A stretch of DNA of 61,273 bases from an uncultured Alteromonadales bacterium (GTDB lineage: Bacteria; Pseudomonadota; Gammaproteobacteria; Pseudomonadales; Cellvibrionaceae): positions 1 through 61,273 of the forward strand of contig CALMJT010000147.1 in the NCBI GenBank assembly GCA_937864365.1, in the 5' to 3' direction. Of this stretch, positions 55,897 through 61,273 are shown piece by piece. Position 1 is the first letter of the stretch; each line of letters opens with the position of its first letter. Below the pieces are notes generated by a model. It did no database searches and was not told the origin of the DNA. It saw only the letters and a list, made by a program, of their open reading frames with translations. Position numbers and translations under genes: made by a program.

Positions 55897-56760
55897 ATGC
55901 AGATTTTTCACCATGTTGAGTCGGTTCGCGCCGCATTAAAAACCGAGCGTGCCGCGGGTAAGACAATTGGTTTTGTGCCTACCATGGGAAACCTGCACGA
56001 TGCGCACATCGAGCTGGTAAGAATTGCCCAGCAACATTGCGATATTGCCGTCGTGAGTATCTTCGTAAACCCTCTGCAATTTGGCCTGAACGAAGACTGG
56101 GATAAGTATCCTCGCACCTTCGAAGCCGATACCGCAAAGCTTCGCGCCGTCGACTGTAATTATCTGTTTTATCCAGATGAAAAAGAGATCTACCCCAATG
56201 GCATGGCCGAACAAACTCGTGTAATCGTGCCAACCATGACCGACGTTTTATGTGGCGCCAGCCGCCCGGGACACTTTGAAGGCGTCACCACGGTAGTCTC
56301 TAAGCTCTTTAACATTATTCAGCCCGATGTCGCAGTTTTTGGGAAAAAAGATTTCCAACAACTTGCGATCATCCGTCGCATGGTCGAAGACCTCTGCATT
56401 CCTGTAGAGATCATTGGCGGTGAAATTTACCGCGAGACCGACGGACTCGCCATGAGCTCACGCAACAGCTTTATTACCCAAGAAGAAAGACCCAAGGTCA
56501 ATGTGCTAAATCGCGCTTTAAACGACGCGAAATCTGCCATACAAGCCGGTGATAGAGACTTTTTTGCGTTAGAAGATACGGCGAAACAAACCATCGTTAA
56601 GGCCGGTTTTAAGGTGGATTACTTCAATATTTGCAACAGCAAAACCCTTGAGCCCGCCGCCAACGACGATACAAATATTACGATTTTAGGTGCGATGTAC
56701 ACCGCCGGTGCTAGGTTAATTGATAACCTAACATTTACATTGAGTAGCGAAAAAAAGTAG
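55897..56760 (+). CDS. panC: Pantothenate synthetase PanC
   Basis: PanC joins pantoate and beta-alanine with ATP to make pantothenate (vitamin B5, CoA precursor). The 287-residue protein has the nucleotide motif [12 protein letters not shown] (HIGH-type), [19 protein letters not shown], and AMSSRNSFI (KMSKS-type). ATG 55897; AGAGAAGTAAAATCC before it contains a weak ribosome-binding site. panD follows; panB is not in the window. The 276 bases upstream hold no recognisable feature. Confidence 0.97.
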   Translation: MQIFHHVESVRAALKTERAAGKTIGFVPTMGNLHDAHIELVRIAQQHCDIAVVSIFVNPLQFGLNEDWDKYPRTFEADTAKLRAVDCNYLFYPDEKEIYPNGMAEQTRVIVPTMTDVLCGASRPGHFEGVTTVVSKLFNIIQPDVAVFGKKDFQQLAIIRRMVEDLCIPVEIIGGEIYRETDGLAMSSRNSFITQEERPKVNVLNRALNDAKSAIQAGDRDFFALEDTAKQTIVKAGFKVDYFNICNSKTLEPAANDDTNITILGAMYTAGARLIDNLTFTLSSEKK

Positions 56761-56822
56761 AGTTACGCCCTTTTTCAACTCAACCAACGGCGACACTACC
56801 GCTCTTAAGAGGTAATTTGGTA

Positions 56823-57203
56823 ATGAATGTAACCTTGCTCAAAGGCAAGCTACACATGGCTTGCGTCACTCAGGCCGAACTTTGGTACGACGGCTCCTGC
56901 GCAATCGATGCTGATTTGGTCAAGCTTGCGGGTCTTCGTGAGTTCGAACAGATCGACATCTACAACGTAAACAACGGTGAGCGTTTTACCACCTATGTCA
57001 TCTTGGCCGAGCCTGGTTCTGGAACCATTTCTATGAATGGTGCAGCGGCGCGTAAAGTTCAAGTCGGTGATCGTGTCATCATTGGTGCTTACGTTCAAAT
57101 GACCGAAGCCGAAGCCGATAGCTTTAAGCCAAAGCTTGTCTACCTAACAGAAACCAACAAGGTAGAGCGCAGCACTAACACCATTCCAATGCAGGTCGCC
57201 TAA
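56823..57203 (+). CDS. panD: Aspartate 1-decarboxylase PanD (proenzyme)
   Basis: PanD makes beta-alanine from aspartate, supplying the second substrate of the upstream PanC. The 126-residue proenzyme cleaves itself between Gly24 and Ser25 (YDGSCAID) to form the pyruvoyl group. Tyr58-type and [12 protein letters not shown] segments are in place. AAGAGGT precedes the ATG at 56823 by about ten bases; a TTG at 56817 is less likely. It follows panC by 62 bases. Confidence 0.97.
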   Translation: MNVTLLKGKLHMACVTQAELWYDGSCAIDADLVKLAGLREFEQIDIYNVNNGERFTTYVILAEPGSGTISMNGAAARKVQVGDRVIIGAYVQMTEAEADSFKPKLVYLTETNKVERSTNTIPMQVA

Positions 57204-57515
57204 ATCGTGGGCAGCCGTAACAACATTGTTTCAACGGCTGCCAACTTTGTCGCCAAATCACATTTTTGTTTTCTAGGGCATGCGCTTAAGCCCAGAATTT
57301 TAATCGAAAAGCCAACCCAGAGTGGTCTCGATTGCAGTTCTAACAGCTTAGGAAAATTTCCATCGAAAGTCGCAAATATCGGTGAACGTGCAGCTAAAAC
57401 AGCTGTTTTTGTCACTTTTGCGTGCTTGATCTTTTCCAATCAATTTGCGATTTTCTTTAATTAGCGCTCGGCAATATCAACTTATAACAACTATCGATCC
57501 TGGAGTTAAATAATC
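57204..57515. other. panD-acs spacer
   Basis: There are 312 bases with overlapping short ORFs on both strands (85 and 79 codons) that do not resemble known proteins and lack good ribosome-binding sites. I treat it as non-coding. Confidence 0.45.
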
Positions 57516-59453
57516 ATGACTGAATCCACTACACGGCCGGTATTTCCGTATATTGCGGAGAAATGCCATATAGACGCAGAAACCTACGAAAAAGACTATC
57601 AGCGCTCTGTAGACGACCCTAACGGATTCTGGGCCGAACAAGCGGAAAAATACCTAACCTTCTACAGCCCTTGGAAAACCGTGTGTGAATTCGATTTCCT
57701 CAAAGGTGACGCAAGCTGGTTTGAAGGCGCAACCCTAAACGTATCCTACAACTGTATCGATCGTCACTTGCCAGAGCGCGCCGACCAAGTAGCGTTTTTG
57801 TGGGAAGGCGACCACCCAAGTTCAAGCAAACAAGTCACATATTCTGAACTTCATACTGAAGTATGTAAGTTAGCGAACTTGCTACGTGCAAAAGGCGTTA
57901 AAAAAGGCGATCGCGTTTGTATTTACCTACCGATGATTTTAGAAGCCGCCTACGCTATGTTGGCGTGTGCTCGTATCGGTGCTGTTCACTCAATCGTATT
58001 TGGTGGCTTCTCACCGGACGCACTAAAAGACCGCATCAGCGACAGTGATTGCCAAGTGGTTATTACCTCTAACGAAGGTCTTCGTGGCGGTAAAAAAGTC
58101 CCTCTTAAAGTTAACGTTGATACCGCTCTAAAAAGCTGCCCTAACGTTCACACCGTTGTTGTTGTAAAACACACCGATACCGACACCCTTATGGTTGAAG
58201 GTCGCGACATTGATTACCGCACCGCTGTAGCCGAGCAACCAGATACCTGCGAACCTGAAGTTATGGGTGCAGAAGATCCGTTGTTCATCCTGTACACCTC
58301 GGGTTCTACCGGCAAGCCAAAAGGCGTATTGCACACCACCGCAGGTTACCTTCTACAAGCAGCGTTTACGCACAAAGTTGTATTCGATTACCAAGAAGGT
58401 GAAGTTTACTGGTGTACCGCTGACGTGGGTTGGGTTACTGGTCACAGCTACATCGTTTATGGCCCGTTGTGTAACGGTGCTACCTCGGTTATGTACGAAG
58501 GCGTACCAACCTACCCAGATGTAAGCCGTTGCTGGGAAATCATCGACAAATACAACGTTGCTAGCTTCTACACGGCACCAACCTTAATTCGTGCATTGAT
58601 GGGCTCTGGCGAAGAACCTGTGAAAAAATGTTCACGCGCAAGCCTACGCATTTTAGGTACCGTGGGTGAGCCAATTAACCCAGAAGCTTGGGAATGGTAC
58701 TTCCGTGTGGTTGGTGACGAGCGTTGCCCAATTGTTGATACCTGGTGGCAAACCGAAACCGGTGCGCACATGCTTACCCCATTACCGGGTGCGACCGCAC
58801 TTAAACCAGGTTCTGCAACCAAGCCATTCTTTGGTGTACAACCTGTATTGCTTGATGCAGAAGGTAAAGAAGTTGAAGGCCCAGGCGAAGGTAGCTTGTG
58901 TATTAAAGCTTCTTGGCCGAGCCAAATCCGTACCGTATACGGCGATCACCAACGTTTGGTAGACACCTACTTCTCTACCTACCCTGGATACTACTTCACA
59001 GGTGACGGTGCGCGCCGCGACGAAGACGGTTACTACTGGATCACCGGCCGTGTAGACGACGTGCTTAACGTTTCTGGTCACCGTTTAGGTACCGCAGAAA
59101 TCGAAAGCGCGCTTGTATTACACGAGAAGGTTACCGAAGCAGCGGTTGTGGGTTACCCACACGACATCAAAGGTCAAGGCGTTTACTGTTACGTAACCCT
59201 AATCGATGGTGCCGAGCCAAGCGACGAACTGAAGAAAGAATTGGTGGCATTGTGTAACCGCGAAATCGGTCCAATCGCTAAACCAGACCTCATTCAGTGG
59301 GCGCCGGGCCTACCAAAAACTCGTTCTGGTAAAATTATGCGTCGTATTCTGCGTAAAGTGGCTGCGAACGAAATTGATGCCTTGGGTGATACCTCAACCT
59401 TGGCTGATCCAAGCGTTGTTGACGATCTAATCGACTCACGCCTAAACAAGTAA
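57516..59453 (+). CDS. acs: Acetyl-CoA synthetase Acs (AMP-forming)
   Basis: Acs activates acetate to acetyl-CoA through acetyl-AMP. The 645-residue length is standard. Motifs are [14 protein letters not shown] (phosphate loop), [32 protein letters not shown] and [11 protein letters not shown], with the C-terminal Lys that is controlled by reversible acetylation in this family. GGAGTTAAATAATC before ATG 57516 contains the ribosome-binding site. It is a single gene with its own terminator. Confidence 0.98.
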   Translation: MTESTTRPVFPYIAEKCHIDAETYEKDYQRSVDDPNGFWAEQAEKYLTFYSPWKTVCEFDFLKGDASWFEGATLNVSYNCIDRHLPERADQVAFLWEGDHPSSSKQVTYSELHTEVCKLANLLRAKGVKKGDRVCIYLPMILEAAYAMLACARIGAVHSIVFGGFSPDALKDRISDSDCQVVITSNEGLRGGKKVPLKVNVDTALKSCPNVHTVVVVKHTDTDTLMVEGRDIDYRTAVAEQPDTCEPEVMGAEDPLFILYTSGSTGKPKGVLHTTAGYLLQAAFTHKVVFDYQEGEVYWCTADVGWVTGHSYIVYGPLCNGATSVMYEGVPTYPDVSRCWEIIDKYNVASFYTAPTLIRALMGSGEEPVKKCSRASLRILGTVGEPINPEAWEWYFRVVGDERCPIVDTWWQTETGAHMLTPLPGATALKPGSATKPFFGVQPVLLDAEGKEVEGPGEGSLCIKASWPSQIRTVYGDHQRLVDTYFSTYPGYYFTGDGARRDEDGYYWITGRVDDVLNVSGHRLGTAEIESALVLHEKVTEAAVVGYPHDIKGQGVYCYVTLIDGAEPSDELKKELVALCNREIGPIAKPDLIQWAPGLPKTRSGKIMRRILRKVAANEIDALGDTSTLADPSVVDDLIDSRLNK

Positions 59454-59476
59454 GATCACCTCTTACCGGTTTAAAG

Positions 59477-59507
59477 CAAAAAAAGCCCGCAATAGCGGGC
59501 TTTTTTT
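59477..59507 (+). terminator. acs terminator
   Basis: AAAAAAAGCCCGC and GCGGGCTTTTTTT pair around AATA. Confidence 0.93.
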
Positions 59508-59529
59508 ATGCCTGTTGCACACAAATTGA

Positions 59530-59600
59530 TAAAGTTTATCGTTAATAAAGTCTATCGTTAATAAAGCTTATCGCGAATAAATACTATTGCGAATAAATCC
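59530..59600 (+). repeat. 16-bp tandem repeat downstream of acs (about 4.4 units)
   Basis: Four successive units: TAAAGTTTATCGTTAA (59530), TAAAGTCTATCGTTAA (59546), TAAAGCTTATCGCGAA (59562), TAAATACTATTGCGAA (59578), then TAAATCC. The gap of 307 bases between acs and smrA holds the terminator and this array, and nothing else that I can see. Confidence 0.88.
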
Positions 59601-59760
59601 CGGCTAAGCACATTCGCGTACAAAAACACTTGCCATGACCGCAGGCCGTGATAAAACTTGCAACTACTGGATAAAAAAGACCATGGCGCTTGTCGCCACA
59701 CGCTGTAAATTTGCTAAAAAATGCCTAAAAAGCATTTATACCATTGCTAAGAGGTGCCAC

Positions 59761-60393
59761 ATGTCAGACAAATCACCTAACTCAAACTCTGTTCACTCAG
59801 TCGGTAACGGAAGCATGGATTTTGACGCCTTTAAAAAGGCCATGTCTGACGTAAAGCGCAACACCAAAACCAACCACAAGGTTGCCCTCACCAAAACCCT
59901 CGCGCCCAACAGCGTAGAAGCGCGTCGCAAGGCCGCCGTAGCCGAAGACATTAGCGAGCGCAGCGGTTTAACCGGCAGCGAAGAGCATATCGAAATGCTC
60001 GACCCCATGGATATTCTCGAATTTAAACGCCCGGGAATTCAAAACGGCGTGTACCGCAATTTGCGCTTAGGCAAATACAACATCGAAGCGCGCCTAGACC
60101 TACACCGCCACACCGTAGAATCCGCCCGCCGCGAGCTGTACCAGTTTATTCAAGATTGCCTGCAACAGGAAATACGCTGCGCACTCGTCACCCACGGCAA
60201 AGGTGAAGGTCGCGCCCAACCGCCCATGCTAAAAAGCTGCGTCGCCCACTGGCTACCACAACTCGCCGAAGTACAAGCCTTTCACACCGCCCAAAAACAC
60301 CACGGCGGCACCGGCGCTACCTACATCATGCTAAAAAAATCCGACCGCAAACGCCAAGATGATTTAGAAAGACATCAAAAAAGGCGAGGGTGA
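59761..60393 (+). CDS. smrA: Smr-domain protein, SmrA-like DNA endonuclease
   Basis: This 210-residue protein has an N-terminal charged region and a C-terminal Smr domain (about residues 110-195). Motifs are LDLHRHTVESARRELYQFI and ALVTHGKGEGR, followed by QAFHTAQKHHGGTGATYIML. This C-terminal pattern and ERHQKRRG match my memory of E. coli SmrA (YdaL), which has nicking endonuclease activity. ATG 59761 follows AAGAGGTG; the frame is open to 59635 but the upstream part is not family-like. A single gene. Confidence 0.9.
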   Translation: MSDKSPNSNSVHSVGNGSMDFDAFKKAMSDVKRNTKTNHKVALTKTLAPNSVEARRKAAVAEDISERSGLTGSEEHIEMLDPMDILEFKRPGIQNGVYRNLRLGKYNIEARLDLHRHTVESARRELYQFIQDCLQQEIRCALVTHGKGEGRAQPPMLKSCVAHWLPQLAEVQAFHTAQKHHGGTGATYIMLKKSDRKRQDDLERHQKRRG

Positions 60394-60401
60394 TATTGAC
60401 C

Positions 60402-60441
60402 GATTTTAAATAAATTACGGATGAGTTAGTCAGAAATTCCC
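60402..60441 (-). repeat. 155-bp repeat, copy 14 (hairpin 1 fragment, reverse, decayed)
   Basis: On the minus strand TTTCTGACTAACTCATCC and GTAATTTATTTAAAAT resemble hairpin 1. It lies between smrA and the next small gene. Confidence 0.5.
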
Positions 60442-60466
60442 AATAAATTTAAAAAGGATTATTTAA

Positions 60467-60709
60467 GTGCAAGTCGCTAGAGAAATACAAATAAGCCTAA
60501 ATGATTGGGAAACACGTTATATTTTAGAATCTCTTTCAAAAGAAATGGCTAGATTAAAAGCGATTAATGCGGAGTCGAACGATGAAGACGAGACAGCAGA
60601 CGCGGGCAATGATTACATTGAAATATCGGGTCTTTACGATAGTTTGTCACAAAAAGCCGTATCTATATTTGGCGAACAAATTCTGAATTTTAGCAAAGAA
60701 TATTTGTAG
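60467..60709 (+). CDS. Small hypothetical protein (80 aa)
   Basis: This 80-residue acidic, helical-looking protein (EIQISLNDWETRYILESLSK, then an Asp/Glu-rich middle) has no signal peptide. AAGGA lies 8 bases before GTG 60467, which supports translation. I do not recognise it. Like the small gene at 126-350, it sits next to a repeat copy, but the two proteins do not convincingly align. Confidence 0.55.
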   Translation: MQVAREIQISLNDWETRYILESLSKEMARLKAINAESNDEDETADAGNDYIEISGLYDSLSQKAVSIFGEQILNFSKEYL

Positions 60710-60842
60710 GTTATTGGCAGATTTTTAAAAAACCAGGAAGATCGTAATTTAAACATAAAACCCAAAAAATAGTGATGTTACTCTTTCCAATACATGTGAC
60801 CTGAACTGACGGATGATGAAATATGGTCATTAAAATAGATTA

Positions 60843-60872
60843 GAGGAAACTCTGGTTTATTCGGAGTTTCCT
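60843..60872 (+). repeat. 155-bp repeat, copy 15 (solo hairpin 5)
   Basis: GGAAACTCTG and CGGAGTTTCC form a 10-bp stem (one G-T pair) around GTTTATT, followed by TA. It is a clean single hairpin with the element's right end. Confidence 0.7.
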
Positions 60873-61047
60873 ATTAATTAAAATACTCGTTTCCTAGCAA
60901 AACAAGGCTTTTGTTGAGTAAGAGAATCTAGGAACCTTTGAAGTACTTAAAAAACTGTACAAATAACGACGATTATTAATATCCAGAAATAGCTATGATT
61001 GACAATGGTTTTAGGGAAGTCATGTTTTCAATAGTGCTAAAATATTG

Positions 61048-61066
61048 TAGGAACCTCTGATTAACC
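61048..61066 (+). repeat. 155-bp repeat, copy 16 (left-end fragment)
   Basis: TAGGAACCTCTGATTAAC matches the element's left terminal repeat exactly; the following sequence is unrelated. Confidence 0.65.
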
Positions 61067-61273
61067 TAAAAATATTTAGATTATTATTTGGGAAAACCAT
61101 TTATCAATGAATAATCTAATAAAAAATAAAACCTTTTAGAAATGTCTTTGGTATTCCCTTCCTTAGTATCAATTACAACGCTAATAAATAGCGTTTCGCG
61201 ACTACAATATTTACCAAAGCACACTTAGTCATTATGGCATCTGCATTTTTCTTCAAACTTTTATAACGTACTT

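Larger units (their letters stand above)
60710..61273. other. AT-rich gene-free region at the window end with repeat fragments
   Basis: These 564 bases hold two fragments of the 155-bp repeat (copies 15 and 16). No gene is visible; the region runs off the window. Confidence 0.5.

Noticed and set aside
57200-57464. Two overlapping ORFs (85 and 79 codons) on opposite strands between panD and acs
   Set aside because: Neither has a good ribosome-binding site or recognisable domain; at most one could be real and I see no reason to prefer either.
126-60709. Homology between the small proteins at 126-350 and 60467-60709
   Set aside because: Both are small, acidic and next to repeat copies, but I could not make a convincing alignment by eye.

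Overview
The window looks like a chromosomal segment of a free-living, probably marine gammaproteobacterium near the Pseudomonas/Cellvibrio lineages. The evidence is gene order: smpB, ratA-rnfH, bamE, fur, recN, grpE-dnaK-dnaJ, dapB, carA-carB, greA, yhbY, rlmE-ftsH-folP-glmM-tpiA-secG, then rpsF-rpsR-rplI-dnaB. A rhombosortase-like protease and two Na+-dependent NSS transporters fit a marine member, but the genus is an inference. I found no tRNA, rRNA, tmRNA, CRISPR array, transposase or phage gene.

Layout. 0.1-5.5 kb: two small hypothetical genes, smpB, a DMT permease and a tandem pair of NSS transporters. 5.9-15.3 kb: conserved housekeeping block (toxin-like/BAM lipoprotein/iron regulator/DNA repair/heat-shock chaperones/lysine biosynthesis), with sigma32-type promoters before grpE and dnaK. 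16-23.7 kb: a chemoreceptor, carAB, greA and yhbY, with a structured, terminator-ended non-coding stretch before carA. 24.0-30.0 kb: an accessory insert between yhbY and rlmE. It carries a Spy-like periplasmic chaperone, a three-gene cluster (Tat-exported flavin amine oxidase, diheme cytochrome c, Sec-exported RidA) and a BaeSR-type two-component system. 30.2-36.9 kb: rlmE to secG. 36.9-52.0 kb: accessory region with two glycosyltransferases, a macrodomain protein, a second exported RidA, a rhombosortase, a frameshifted PAS chemoreceptor, a DyP peroxidase, a cold-shock protein and hypothetical genes. 52.2-60.7 kb: rpsF operon, dnaB, a GST pseudogene, panC-panD, acs, smrA.

The most striking feature is a dispersed intergenic repeat. 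About 18 copies or fragments of a ~155-bp element are present in both orientations. Intact copies have imperfect terminal inverted repeats (TAGGAAMCTCTGATTAAC) and fold as five consecutive stem-loops. Several divergent copies show compensatory changes in stems, and fragments usually correspond to whole hairpins. I do not recognise it as a named family. It behaves like a MITE/REP-type element with conserved structure. Copies cluster in the accessory region, one overlaps the end of dapB, and one solo hairpin looks like a transcription terminator.

Other points: a hairpin that would hide the ribosome-binding site of the spy-like gene, alternative hairpins over the ftsH ribosome-binding site, TTG starts for carA and ftsH, a one-base frameshift in the PAS chemoreceptor, and an in-frame stop in a GST gene.
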